Of a stretch of 39,022 bases of DNA, positions 1 to 9,621 are shown in pieces. Made by a program: the position numbers and the translations under genes. The DNA is taken from assembly GCA_014084085.1 (NCBI GenBank), contig NPFB01000176.1, positions 1 through 39,022 on the forward strand, read 5' to 3'. The stretch comes from Hondaea fermentalgiana. Its lineage: Eukaryota; Sar; Bigyra; Thraustochytrida; Thraustochytriidae. Under the pieces are notes generated by a model. The model was not told where the DNA came from. It was given only the letters and a program-made list of their open reading frames with translations, and made no database searches. Position 1 is the stretch's first letter, and every line of letters begins with the position of its first letter.

Positions 1-16
1 GATCGGAAGAGCACAC
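1..16 (+). other. Illumina adapter remnant at contig end
   Basis: The first 16 bases, GATCGGAAGAGCACAC, equal the start of the standard TruSeq-type adapter. They are followed by eight G, as two-colour sequencers give when signal is lost. This is most simply untrimmed adapter and marks the left edge as a raw contig end, so it should not be read as organism sequence. Confidence 0.85.
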
Positions 17-80
17 GGGGGGGGATATAATTAGTAATGAAGTGAATGAATAGCAAGACGTCAAATCATGCTGAGCAAGC

Positions 81-1178
81 TTAGAGCTTGGAGGAAGCCT
101 CCTTGTAGCGCTCAAGGTTGCCCATGACCGGACCAAAGGAGTCCTGGGTCGACTCTGGGTACTCGGGCTCGTCATCGTAGTCCGTGACCTTCTCCCAGAC
201 CTTGGCCACAGCCTCGGGAGAGGCATCACCGAAGGGGAGGAAGCCACCCTTGGCGCGCTGCCAGCGAAGCTCAGCAACCCAGCCGGCACCAAGCTCGTAG
301 ACCTGGCCACTGCTCTCGCACGAGTCGTGGGAGAGGTAGGCGACAACAGGGGCAACAAACTCCGGGCGGAGAGCGTCGACCATTTCCTGGGGCATGACGG
401 TTGCGGTCATGCGCGAGCCGGCGAGCGGGGCAATGCAGTTGACCTTGATGTTCTTGCTAGCGCCCTCGCGAGCGAGAGTCTTAGTAAGACCAAGGATGCC
501 GAGCTTGGCAGCCGAGTAGTTGGCCTGGCCGAAGTTGCCGTAGAGGCCGGCAGCACTCGCAACGTTGATGACGCGGCCGAATTGCTGCTTGCGCATGGTT
601 TCCCAGGCGGCCTTGGTGACCGCGTAGGTGCCCTTGAGGTGGACGGTGTAGATGAGATCCCAGTCCTTTTGGGTCATCTTGTGGAAGGCGACATCGCGAA
701 GGATGCCGGCGTTGTTGATCACAATGTCCACACGGCCAAAGGCGTCAAGAGCGGTCTTGATGATCTTGTCACCGTATTCGACCGAGTCGTAGTTGGCTAC
801 GGCCTCGCCGCCGGCAGACTTGATCTCCTCAACAACCTTGTCGGCGGCGTTGGTCGAGGCACCCTCGCCATGGGTGCTGCCGCCAAGGTCATTGACGACC
901 ACCTTGGCGCCGCGCGATCCCAGAAGAAGAGCGTCTGCGAGATCGAGAGAAAGAAACGTGCACAAATTCATTTGGACGGTTTGATGTACGTCGCAATAGG
1001 TATGTCAGTGAGTCAGTGAGTCAGTGATTCAGTCAGTCAATGAGCGGTTCGTCCTCTTTCCCCTCCCCGTGAACAGCGCTTGCACTCTATGTTTTGATCA
1101 CGTACAGGCGCGGCCGAGGCCGTTGCCGGCGCCGGTCACCACGGCCACCTTGCCATCGTAGCGGAGAGTCTCGGACAT
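81..1178 (-). CDS. Peroxisomal (3R)-hydroxyacyl-CoA dehydrogenase (MFE-2/HSD17B4-type SDR), two exons
   Basis: Exons are 1106-1178 and 81-934, with a 171-nt GT..AG intron. The join gives a 308-residue protein starting MSETLRYDGK. It is a short-chain dehydrogenase: nucleotide-binding TGAGNGLG at 15-22, NNAG at 98-101, and catalytic S151, Y164 and K168 (YSAAK). The APLAGSRMT segment and the later GAGW motif are typical of the dehydrogenase part of peroxisomal multifunctional enzyme type 2, which oxidises (3R)-hydroxyacyl-CoA in beta-oxidation. The C-terminus is SKL, a canonical PTS1, so a peroxisomal site is expected. Animal MFE-2 continues into hydratase-2 and SCP2 domains. Here the protein stops after the dehydrogenase, so the hydratase must come from another gene. 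The join restores the conserved GRAYAL stretch exactly, which strongly supports the splice sites. Confidence 0.92.
1004..1044. repeat. GTCA/GTGA degenerate repeat inside the SDR intron
   Basis: Short GTCAGTGA-like units repeat about five times within the only intron of the dehydrogenase gene. I see no function for it. Confidence 0.5.
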
Positions 1179-1670
1179 TGTCGTGTTCTTGGGTCTCGCT
1201 CGTCACGTCTTGGTACTTTTTTTCTTTTATAGCTATTTGCTCGAGGTCCTGTTTGCGATTTGCTGCGTGCGCGTGCGTGCAGAGTCCTACCGTCCGTCAG
1301 TCTTCAGTCCACCATGCAAGCATGCCACCCTTTCGCCTTGCCTTGCCTTGCCAAGCCTTGCTCTCGTTGCCTTAGGCCCATGTTCACGCCACATGGCGTC
1401 GCCGCGTCGCAACTTGGATCCGACCACACAAGGACAATCGGTCCCTCCTGTCTTGCTTCGTCAGAGCACGCAATCGCAGGCGAGTGGGTGTGCGCTCTAT
1501 CTCTATCTCTATCTCTCTGCGCCATCCTCCTCGGAGGCGTCGTCCTTCCTGGCAGCGCAAGGCAAGCCAAGGCGAGCTGCTCTTGCTCGTCCGCTCTCGC
1601 TCTCGCCGGGCCTTGCCCGCGCGCGCGTCCTAGCGAGCGAGCTGAGACGGTCTTGTCTTAGCTGGACGAA

Positions 1671-1720
<50 letters not shown>
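1671..1720. repeat. Pure (GCT)16 trinucleotide repeat
   Basis: Sixteen uninterrupted GCT units (CTG/CAG class) plus GC lie about 490 bp upstream of the dehydrogenase start, outside any supported CDS. Such runs are prone to slippage and hairpin formation. Confidence 0.9.
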
Positions 1721-2385
1721 AGTACTCCCTGCGCAAGCAAGCCTCAAAGACGCAGACGCGACGTGGACGTGGACGTGGGCGTGGCCGCGTTCGAGATCGC
1801 GCTCGTGCAAGACCGAGTCCGAGTTCGGGACGAAGCAGAGGGAGCGAGGAAGAGGTCTGGCGAGGCGAGGCGAGGCCAAGCCTCCTGGCCTGGCCTAGCT
1901 AACAAAGTCCCTCCTCCCTGCCAGCCCGCCGTGCTTGCTCGCTCGCTCGCTCGCCCGCCCGCCCGCGCTGGCCTTGCTCGACGTGCCTGCCTTCTTGGCC
2001 TCGCCCCGCCGCGCCTCGGGCGAGAGCAGCAGCGGCGGCAGCGGCGCGCGATCAAGACGCGGCGCGGCGCGGAGGGCCGAGGCGGAGGCGTCTCGTGACG
2101 TACCTGGGTTCTGGGTCTGGCTGGGTCTTGCGCTATCTGCCTCGCTGTCAATGCTATGCAATGCAATGCAGCGCAAATGCAAATGCAACGCACCTAGCAA
2201 CGCACAGTGCAGAGCAGCGCAGAGCAGCACTCGCTGACTTGCTCACTCCCTGACTGGGTCGCCTGCCGTATTACGTCAGGCAGGAAAGTCGACGGGCGTA
2301 CGCCGGAGGAGCAGTGGCACCGCGGTCGATCAATGCCAAGCTTACCTACTGTCACTCGCTCTCCCCTGGTCACGCCTGGAATGGA

Positions 2386-2424
2386 ATGGAATGGAATGGA
2401 CTGCCTGCCTGCCTGCCTGCCTGC
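2386..2424. repeat. GGAAT pentamer run next to a CTGC tetramer run
   Basis: Three or more GGAAT units (2386-2400) abut about six CTGC units (2401-2424). Both are plain microsatellites in intergenic DNA. Confidence 0.7.
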
Positions 2425-2805
2425 TGTAACCGGCTGGGAAGGAGCTGTAATCGCACGGGACGATTTGCACTGCAAGCGATCGCTCGCGATTTCTGCGCGG
2501 ACGGAGGGGAGGGGGGGGGGACGTGGAGAACATGGAGATGGGCGAGAAGCCAGGTGAGGGACTTTGGCGCGAGCTTGGGGGCGAAGCGGCGTCGCGACTC
2601 GACACGATGGCAAGAAGCAGCAGTACCAGCAGCAGCAGCACCAGCAACAGTGAGAAGCAGTATATTTATACGTAAAAGTCAAGAAGGAAAGAAATAAAGA
2701 GCACAAACAAGAAGTGGAACAGTAGAGTAGAGCAGTGCAGAGCAGAGCCATGCACAAGCAGAGCGGTTCGGGCATCGGCATTGCGCTATCTCTGGATCCC
2801 TCTGC

Positions 2806-3813
2806 TCACCGGCGGCCTCGGGCGTCGTCAAAATCGTCGTCCTCGTCAAAGTCATCTTGAGAGTCGCCGCCGTCGAGCGGAGAGACGCGCTCGTCATGGG
2901 CGTCGTCGTCGTCGTCGTGAGTGGGCCAGATGGACTGACGGAAAGCCTCGAAGTCCCAAAGGATGGAGCTTCCCAGGAGCTTGAGCTGCGAAAAGGCGTC
3001 TTCGAGGCGGTCCCAAACGTCCTCGACGGCGTCGGATCGCGGCACGCTTGTATTCTCCAAGCCATCGAGGCGCTGAATGGACTCGAGCCATGGCAACATG
3101 GAACCGAGATCGTCGTCGCCCGTGCGAAAGGGCAAAAAGTAGTCGAGCAAACTCGGCTTGCGATAGCCTGGGGGTTCGGGGAACTCGTCGGGGAGACCCA
3201 CCCCGCCGCCCTGGGCGCCCTTTTTACTGTTTCTGCGCGAGATGCTGCGCCGTAAACTCGTGGTGAGGCCCATTGCAGACTTTGTCTTCTTCTTGAGCAC
3301 CGGCTTGATGCCAGCCGAGAGACATTCTTGGATGCTGTCCTCGAGCACGCCCTGGATGAACTCGCGCGGCACCGTTTGGCTGTGAATGGGGCGTCGACGC
3401 GCGCCGATGTTGCTGGTATCTTCGTCGTCGCTGAGGCCCTCGTCGCCGTCGTCTTCGGAGCCTTTGTCCCGGTCCCGCGGGTCTTGGCGGCGCAGGCCGG
3501 GATGCTGGCCTGACGGCGGCGCGATGTCTTCAAAGTCGAGGCTGTCGAGGGCGCCCTTTTTGCGGTACCGCTTGTACACCATGAAGACGGAGCTCGGCAT
3601 GGCGCGGCGCAGCTTGTCATCAAAGCGAAGCCGCCGCAGCTCTGCCGGCGTCAGCTCCTGCACCCGGAACTGTCGCATGTCTCCGTCCCAGATCTCGTCG
3701 TGCTTGGGAGCGCTCGTCCACGGGCCGACCCTCGCGAGCCAGGCGTCGCGCGCCTCCTCCTCGGGCAGGTTGCGGACCTCGGGCTGTCGCGAGAAGCGCA
3801 CGGCCCTCGGCAT
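2806..3813 (-). CDS. Hypothetical protein with acidic C-terminal tail
   Basis: A single-exon 335-residue protein with an ATG start. I do not recognise a family. The N-terminus, VRFSRQPEVRNLPEEEARDAWLA at about 5-27, resembles the loose 'VxF...EVR..P..E...W' opening common in oomycete and thraustochytrid hypothetical proteins. This is a resemblance only, not a homology claim. Residues 115-135 are Asp/Glu/Ser-rich. A basic patch (KPVLKKKTKS, then RRSISRRNSKK) lies near 170-200 and could be a nuclear signal or phosphorylation cluster. The tail from about residue 295 is dominated by Asp and ends RGRR. The balanced mid-protein composition, with Trp/Leu-rich segments around 225-290, argues for a real fold. 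The antisense frames are low-complexity shadows. Confidence 0.7.
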   Translation of the reverse strand: MPRAVRFSRQPEVRNLPEEEARDAWLARVGPWTSAPKHDEIWDGDMRQFRVQELTPAELRRLRFDDKLRRAMPSSVFMVYKRYRKKGALDSLDFEDIAPPSGQHPGLRRQDPRDRDKGSEDDGDEGLSDDEDTSNIGARRRPIHSQTVPREFIQGVLEDSIQECLSAGIKPVLKKKTKSAMGLTTSLRRSISRRNSKKGAQGGGVGLPDEFPEPPGYRKPSLLDYFLPFRTGDDDLGSMLPWLESIQRLDGLENTSVPRSDAVEDVWDRLEDAFSQLKLLGSSILWDFEAFRQSIWPTHDDDDDAHDERVSPLDGGDSQDDFDEDDDFDDARGRR

Positions 3814-3935
3814 CGTGCCACGCCGCCCAAGGCGAGGCAGGACGGCTTCTGACGCGCGCTAGGGCACGGCAAGCCAGGCCAGCGAGGCGAGCGATGCTTT
3901 GCGATGCGGAGCGACGCGCTGTGATGCTTCAGTTG

Positions 3936-3986
3936 CCTTGCCTTGCCCTGCCTTGCCTTGCCTTGCTCTGCTTGGCTCTGCTTGGC
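3936..3986. repeat. CCTTG/CTCTG pentanucleotide microsatellite
   Basis: About ten units of CCTTG drift into CTCTG and CTTGG variants in phase with a 5-bp period, 120 bp upstream of the minus-strand start at 3813. Confidence 0.8.
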
Positions 3987-4112
3987 GACGCGCCGCGCCG
4001 GATGAGCGCGGCGGCGGTGGTCCCAGGCAGGTCGCCGCCGAGCAACGTGCGCCCCGCGCCGCTCGAGGCCCCGCGGAGCAGCTCCGCTCGGCTCGGCCGG
4101 CCCGGCTTGGCT

Positions 4113-4228
4113 CTCTGCTCTGCTCTGCTCTGCTCTGCGCTGCGCTGCTCGCTCGGGCTGCTCGGCGCGGCGTGCGTGCGCGGAGAAGTAAAGGAAAGAA
4201 AAGCAGAGCAGAGCAGAGCAGAGCAGAG
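4113..4228. repeat. Perfect 26-bp inverted repeat built of CTCTG/CAGAG pentamers
   Basis: The left arm 4113-4138 is five CTCTG units plus C. The right arm 4203-4228 is its exact reverse complement (G plus five CAGAG). The loop is 64 nt, and the CAGAG tract continues a few bases past the arm. On one strand this could fold into a 26-bp hairpin. Confidence 0.85.
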
Positions 4229-5120
4229 CAGTACCGTACGCGCCGCTCGTGCGGGGCGACCCCGCGGCTTTCTCACCCGTCGCGCTCGTTCCTCCCTTCC
4301 ATCTCATGTCGCCTCCCAGGCCAGGCAGCCGCAGCCAGGCAGGCGGGGACGAACTCGACGAGGCGAGGCCTGGCAGAGCGGAGCAGAGCGGAGCAGAGCA
4401 GAGTTGTACTTGTACGTCTATTGTCTATCATCCGCTGGCGAGGCCTTCCTTCTTGCGAGAACTTCGGGCGCGAGCCGCGGCAGGCGAGGACGTGGGCGAG
4501 TGCGCGGCATGCGGCGCGGCTCGGCCACAGCAGGGCGTGTTGAGGAGTGTGTTCGTTCGTTGGTTCGTTCCTTCGTTCGTTCACCCGCGGCGGCGCCGCA
4601 CGTCAGGAGTCGGGAGCGTGTGCATCGCATCGATCATCCAGGTAGATGGCCAGGGCGAAACAGAACAGAGCCCGCTCCGTCCGCCGTCACCGCCACGTCG
4701 CCATCGCACGGGTGCCGACGAGCTCGGTCGTTCTGTGCAAACAGCAGCAGCTGCTGCAGACGCGCCTCATCATCGCAGGCAAGATCCGCCCGACCGAGGC
4801 TTGGCAGAACGAGCAGCAGCAACAGCAGCCAGAGGTAACTTCCACTAGCCTACATCCCGGACCGACCTTGGCACGTCACTCACTGTCAAGGCAAAGCTAG
4901 CCTAGCCAAACCAAGCCAAGGCAAGCGTCGCCGCGTTCCCCCGCGTGGAAATGCGACGGCGGAACTTGAAACTTGAATGCGAGGGCCGCAGCCGCGCGGA
5001 ATGATGCCAGGACCCGCCAGGACCCACCCGCCTGTCGAGCATGCTGGTGGGTGGGGGGTATGGAAATGAAAGCAAGCAAGCACGCATTTAGGTCTCGGCG
5101 GTACGCAGACGCTCGCCGTG

Positions 5121-5145
5121 ACTCGACTCGACTCGACTCGACTCG
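5121..5145. repeat. (ACTCG)5 microsatellite
   Basis: Five exact ACTCG units, followed by a degenerate GGACTCGGA continuation. It is intergenic. Confidence 0.9.
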
Positions 5146-5378
5146 GACCCGGACTCGGAGGCTCTGAACGCGGAGACAAGGCTGCACTGCCTCGCTGGCC
5201 CTGTGGCTGTAGCGTCAGCCTGGGCATGATCTATGATATGAAAATTAAAATGAATGAATGAAGACATGAAGCAAGCGGCTGCGGACAAAATTTACAAAAA
5301 GAAGTCTGGCTGACAACGTCGGCTATTCCAGCCACAGACTCACAGACTAGAGAACAATGTATCTTGGGCCTCAATTTG

Positions 5379-5380
<2 letters not shown>

Positions 5381-5408
<28 letters not shown>
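5381..5408. repeat. (TCAA)7 microsatellite
   Basis: Seven exact TCAA units end 17 bp from the stop codon of the polyamine synthase, so they probably lie in its 3' UTR. Confidence 0.9.
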
Positions 5409-5410
<2 letters not shown>

Positions 5411-5425
5411 GCTTGTCACAAGAAG

Positions 5426-6463
5426 TTAGAACATAAAAACTGGGTTCTTGACGGTGATGATGCGGTCTTCCCGAGCCATGCCATCCCGCATCGGCTTAGG
5501 CAAGCCGAAGAGACCGCGATGAGTGACACCGTCGTAGAAACGGAAAGAGCGGGCCGTTGACGAGCCTGCGGCCAATCGCTCGGCGATGCGATCATCAATC
5601 TTCTCCGGGGCCCAGTCCGCAAAGGTCCCGCGCGAATCCTTCTCAGGATCGTTAAAGGCAATGTTGAAGCCCCAGCATCCCGCAAAAGAAGGAATGTCCA
5701 CACGGTAGCCCAGGACAGAGTCAAAGGAGGCCTTGAGCGTGTTGTGGATCGCCGTAAAGCACTCCTCAAAGTTATAAAGAGAGCAGGCGCCGCTCTGCGT
5801 CACCAAAACGCCATGCGGGTTCAACTTCGACGCCGCGTACTGGTAAAATTCCTGCGTGTACAGCACGATGCCCGGACCCGCCTCGATCGGGTCCGCAATA
5901 TCCATGATGATCACATCAAAAGTGCCTTCGTGCCGCTGCAGGTAAGCATGCGCATCGTCGTAAATCACCTCCAGCCGGGGGTCCTCCGTGCATCCATCGT
6001 TCCATTCAGGAAGATGCTCCTTGCAAAGCTCCACGACCTTTTGATCAAGATCAACCATGACCACGCGCTCTACGCAAGGATGCCGCAAGACCTCGCGCGC
6101 CGTCGCAAGCTCGCCGCCGCCGCCAATGTACACAGTCTTGGGGCAAGGATGCAAAAGCATTGCAGGGTGCACAAGCGTCTCGTGGTACATGAACTCATCA
6201 AAGAGCGCGCTCTGCGTCTTGCCATCGAGCACGAGGGTCTTGCCAAACTGCGTAGTCTCGATTACCTGGACGTGCTGGAACTCGCTCTGACCCTCATACA
6301 CGACGCGCTGCAGGCGAAGCTGCACGTCATAGAACGGGCTGTTCGCTTCAGAGTACCACATGCGAGCCGTCTCACGGGGCACAGCCTTGATGTCAGGTCC
6401 GGCACCGCTGCGTGCCGCGCCCTCAGAGGGCGCCGAGGACGTCGTCGTCTCCTGGCCGGGCAT
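5426..6463 (-). CDS. Thermospermine/spermidine synthase family protein
   Basis: A single-exon 345-residue protein with an ATG start. These enzymes move an aminopropyl group from decarboxylated S-adenosylmethionine to a polyamine. A Pro/Ser-poor N-terminal tail (1-32) precedes the beta-rich tetramerisation domain (about 35-95). The Rossmann part follows: IGGGGELATAREVL from 113, an acidic VDLD at 137-140, DD at 169-170, and the gatekeeper-type MDIADPIEAGP at 187-197. That last motif, together with 'VTQSG' and 'VPSFAGCWGF', matches the plant ACAULIS5/diatom thermospermine-synthase style better than classical spermidine synthase, which has a D-S/T-S-D motif there. Thermospermine synthase is therefore my preferred product, but spermidine or spermine specificity cannot be excluded from sequence. 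The GGGG-E spelling of the first loop differs slightly from the usual GGGEG/GGGDG. It is probably cytosolic. Confidence 0.9.
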   Translation of the reverse strand: MPGQETTTSSAPSEGAARSGAGPDIKAVPRETARMWYSEANSPFYDVQLRLQRVVYEGQSEFQHVQVIETTQFGKTLVLDGKTQSALFDEFMYHETLVHPAMLLHPCPKTVYIGGGGELATAREVLRHPCVERVVMVDLDQKVVELCKEHLPEWNDGCTEDPRLEVIYDDAHAYLQRHEGTFDVIIMDIADPIEAGPGIVLYTQEFYQYAASKLNPHGVLVTQSGACSLYNFEECFTAIHNTLKASFDSVLGYRVDIPSFAGCWGFNIAFNDPEKDSRGTFADWAPEKIDDRIAERLAAGSSTARSFRFYDGVTHRGLFGLPKPMRDGMAREDRIITVKNPVFMF

Positions 6464-7259
6464 CTTTTCTGGGTCCTTGTTTGAGGTCTGCCTCTCAGAG
6501 CTTGCTAGGGATGCTGCTCTCTCTTGTTCTAGGTCGCTCGCTTTGCTCTCGACTTGTGCGCGTGAGTTCTTGGTCTGCCTGCGCGTCGCGTGGTGTCTTA
6601 TCGCCTCCCTCCCTGGCCCGAGTTAGTTTGCTTTGACCAGGGCTGCGCTGCTCTTCTTCGAAAGCCAGGCGCCGCCGCTCCGGCTTCAACATGCGGCGTC
6701 CCTGCTTGGCTGATCAAACTTTGGATGGCCGCCGATCCGGGCGGGGCATAGCCCGAGTCTTTCGACGTTTCATCATAACGTCTTATAGACACCTACGTTG
6801 GCCGACATTCTCGAGATCTTTCTTATATACCCTCTTTGGCGAGAACCCCAAACCCTGGCCCGCTCTCTGCCAGGAGAACTTGCTGATGGCGAGCCAATGT
6901 GGACTTGGGGACAATGTAGGCACGCGATCACTTCCGCTTCTTTGGATGTCGCTCGAGAGCTCGTGACGTGGTGACCCCAAGATCTATTTTTGCACGCAGA
7001 GCTCGACAAGATACACGAGACTATGATCGAAACAAGTGCAGTGTAGTGTTTTACCTATGGTACGACATAGACACACAAAAAGCTTGCGAAAGATTGGACC
7101 GAACGCGCACGACCGCCTGAACCGAGAAGAATTGAAAATTTTTTCTGCCTTGCAGTACGTTGTTCGTAGTGCAGGCTGCACTTTTCTTTCGCAAGTCACC
7201 ACTGTTTTGACACCAAACCGTGGTAAAGAACAACGAGAACATGAAGTGAATTCTAGGAA
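6464..7259. other. Intergenic between polyamine synthase and IFT38; nothing recognised
   Basis: This contains the promoter side of the polyamine synthase and the 3' side of IFT38, both on the minus strand. GC content is lower and microsatellites fewer than in the neighbouring gaps. I found no tRNA-like arms and no convincing coding exon. Confidence 0.5.
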
Positions 7260-8778
7260 CTAAAAGTTATCGTCCGAGTCGTCGAGGTCACTGGCATCGT
7301 CGTCGTCGTCGTCGTGGAGACCCCCGGCGTCGTCGTCGTCAGAAAGGTCCGAGTCCGAGACCGAGTCCTCGTCGGAATCGTCGTCGCCGTCCTCGATCAA
7401 ATCACCGTCTCCATTGTTGTCACCATCAGAGAGACTGCCCGTCAGGTCGGAGCTGCTGCTGCCGTCATCGTCACTCACGTCGCTAATGCCACTAATCTCG
7501 CTGTCGTCGTCGTCAGCCCCGGCGCTGCGTCTTGCGTTGTTGCCAGCATGACCTCCAAGAGCTCGGTCCGACATGCCCTTTCGACTACCACGCGAACCGG
7601 GCCGCGCCGATCCAGAGCTCCCACCTGGTCCAGTGCCAGATGCTTCGCGGTGCTCTTCTTCATCGTGCTCATCATCATCGGGGTACAGGTGGTCGTCCTC
7701 GTCACCACGCAAATCGCGCGCTTTCTTCTCCATGATGCTGACCTGAATACGCTTGCGCGCACGCTCTGCCTGCTCCACCTTTTCGCGATCCCGCTGGCTG
7801 AACTGCTCCAATCGATGCTCCAAGTAGTCGAGGTTGCGAAACTTCTCCATGTACACTTCATACATCTTTTCAAGCTCAGACTCGAGCTTTTCGTACTCGT
7901 CCATAAACGCTGGTCGCACGCTCTGAAGGCTCTTCAAACGCTTATCGTTGCGCTCCAGCTCCCCTTGCCGCTTTTTGATTTTGACCTGCAACGTCTTTTC
8001 GTCGCTTGCTAAATCCTGACACTGCTTCTCCATGGCCGCCACATTCTCCTTTGCACTGTCAAGAAGCTGCTCCAGTCGTTTTTCAACCAGTTTATGCTCC
8101 GCGCCGCTGTCCAGATTGTTTGAGATGCCGTCAAGGAATCGCAGACAGCGTTGGCGTTCCACAGAGAGCTCGCGCTCGTCGTGAAGGAGATCAAAGAGCT
8201 TTGCGCCGCTCTCAGTAATTTGCGATGCCAGACGCCGGGTAGCTTTGACGTCGGGAAGTCGCGCATGCAACTGATTGTATGATGCCTCGCCCGTCTCTGG
8301 AACGTCTTCCTCACCGCCTTTGCCTTCTCTATTTTCATCATGGCCACCAACGTTGGCCTCGTGCGCTGCGTACAAGAGCTTTGCGACCTTGAGCAACTCT
8401 TTGACAGCCTTGCCATCCGCGGCGTACAGACGCTTCGTATTGAGCTTTACAGTGGCTTTGACAGCCATGACCTGGGCGATACTCGTCAAGAAGTCGACGC
8501 GACAGTCCTCCGTGCTAATATCGTCCGAAATTGACACAGCCGGGTCATACTTGTGCACCATCCAATACAAAATATCTGCGACGAGAGGAAAATTTGGCGT
8601 GCGAAAGTTGTCCACCGATACCAGTCGCGGGTAACCGAGTACACGCATGTACTCGGTAAAATCTATAGGGTTTGCAATGCGTTCGTCATGTTCGTCAGCA
8701 TGAATTTCTCTGCTGTGTCGTCCGCGCTCGCCATCTTTTGCGCTTGGTTGACTTACCTCGTAGTTCGCGAAAGGCCAT
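7260..8778 (-). CDS. IFT38: Intraflagellar transport protein 38 (CLUAP1/qilin homologue), two exons
   Basis: Exons are 8757-8778 (only 22 nt) and 7260-8662; the 94-nt intron starts GTAAGT. The join gives MAFRELRDFTEYMRVLGYPR, the typical start of the CLUAP1 family, in a 474-residue protein. IFT38 is an IFT-B subunit needed to build cilia and flagella. Its N-terminal calponin-homology-like domain (about 1-150, with NFRTPNF and AVKELLK motifs) binds IFT80 and others in the peripheral complex. A coiled coil follows (about 190-330, containing LQSVRPAFMDEYEKLE). The tail from about 340 is extremely Asp/Ser-rich and ends SDDNF, close to the acidic end of animal CLUAP1. Its presence implies a flagellated stage. 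It is head-to-head with the dynactin-like gene. Confidence 0.95.
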
Positions 8779-9621
8779 CTTGTCCTTTTCCGTCACGCGA
8801 GCTTTTCCTTCTTTCTCTCTCCCTCTCTCTCTCTCGGTGCGCTCTCGCGTGCGGACGTGTCTGCGTGCCTGGAGCAAGCTCGACCAGGTCTATCCCCGTT
8901 TGCGTCGTCTCCGTCCGAAAGCGAAGCGAACGGTGCTACCTGCACGAGACCACCTGCTCGCCGACGCAGCAGCAACGCTTTGCGTAGTTGAGCGCCCAAA
9001 GTGCGATGCTTGCTCGAACCGACCGAGCGATCGATCGACCGACCGCCTTCTTGACGCTCCCAACTCACTTCGGAATGTCATGTTACCGTTGCCAAGCAAG
9101 CAGGAGTCAGCCAGACGACTAAATAGACCTCTTTTGGTTGAATCGAAGTGGTCTAAATACTTTGCTTGAGGCCTCCAGCGGTCGCACCGCTATGCACTCG
9201 AGATTCTGTGGACTGACTCGCTATCACCGCATATCTAACTGGTTTCTAAGTGGTGCGCGATCGTTCGATTGAGGTCTTGCTGTTGCAAAGACGAACAAGT
9301 TCTGTCCAAGTTAACCAAATAATTACCACACGCCCTTGAAGGATCTACGAACCCCCTTTGCTGGATGATCGCCATCTACCCGATGACGGAGCATCATCGT
9401 AGGAAATGGCGAGTTGATTTCGTCCTGGCCGCCCGCGGCCTCATCACAAAACTTTGTTTCATTTCATCCTTCATACTCAGATGACTCAGGCCTACTACGA
9501 AAAATATTTGATACAGTGGTTGCCCATTTTGACGGGCAGCCAAAGAAAATGAGCCAACACGAGTATCCAAAGCAGACAACGTCGCGGCTTCGCGAGACGA
9601 CACGCGGCGCGGCGCGGCGCG
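8779..9621. promoter_or_regulatory. Divergent intergenic region between IFT38 (-) and dynactin-like gene (+)
   Basis: The 843 bp between the two start codons should hold both promoters. A CT-rich tract at about 8812-8838 and GATC/GACC repeats at about 9020-9045 are visible. No clear TATA box was identified. The promoter role is inferred from orientation alone. Confidence 0.45.

Larger units (their letters stand above)
1179..2805. other. Intergenic, simple-repeat rich; no gene recognised
   Basis: This lies upstream of the dehydrogenase (-) and downstream of the acidic-tailed protein (-). It contains CCTTG pentamers (about 1336-1360), a pure GCT run, GCTC tetramers (about 1936-1960), ATGCA-type repeats (about 2150-2190), GGAAT pentamers (2386-2400) and CTGC tetramers (2401-2424). 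Several open frames cross it, but all translate to low-complexity S/R/A/L-rich peptides that are open on both strands, so I do not call them genes. Confidence 0.6.
3814..5425. other. Intergenic, pentanucleotide-repeat rich; no gene recognised
   Basis: This separates two minus-strand genes and should include the promoter of the acidic-tailed protein and the 3' region of the polyamine synthase. It holds several microsatellites and a perfect inverted repeat, listed separately, plus AGAGC/GGAGC units around 4375-4402 and GTTC repeats around 4552-4580. The open frames translate to Ala/Arg/Ser low-complexity sequence. Confidence 0.6.

Noticed and set aside
1183..2230. Several 75-240-codon ORFs on both strands
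   Set aside because: All are low-complexity translations of GC-rich microsatellites (poly-Leu, poly-Ser, poly-Ala) and are open in many frames at once.
3894..4848. 314-codon plus-strand ORF
   Set aside because: Its translation is Ala/Arg/Ser/Leu repeats from pentamer tracts, with no fold-like segments.
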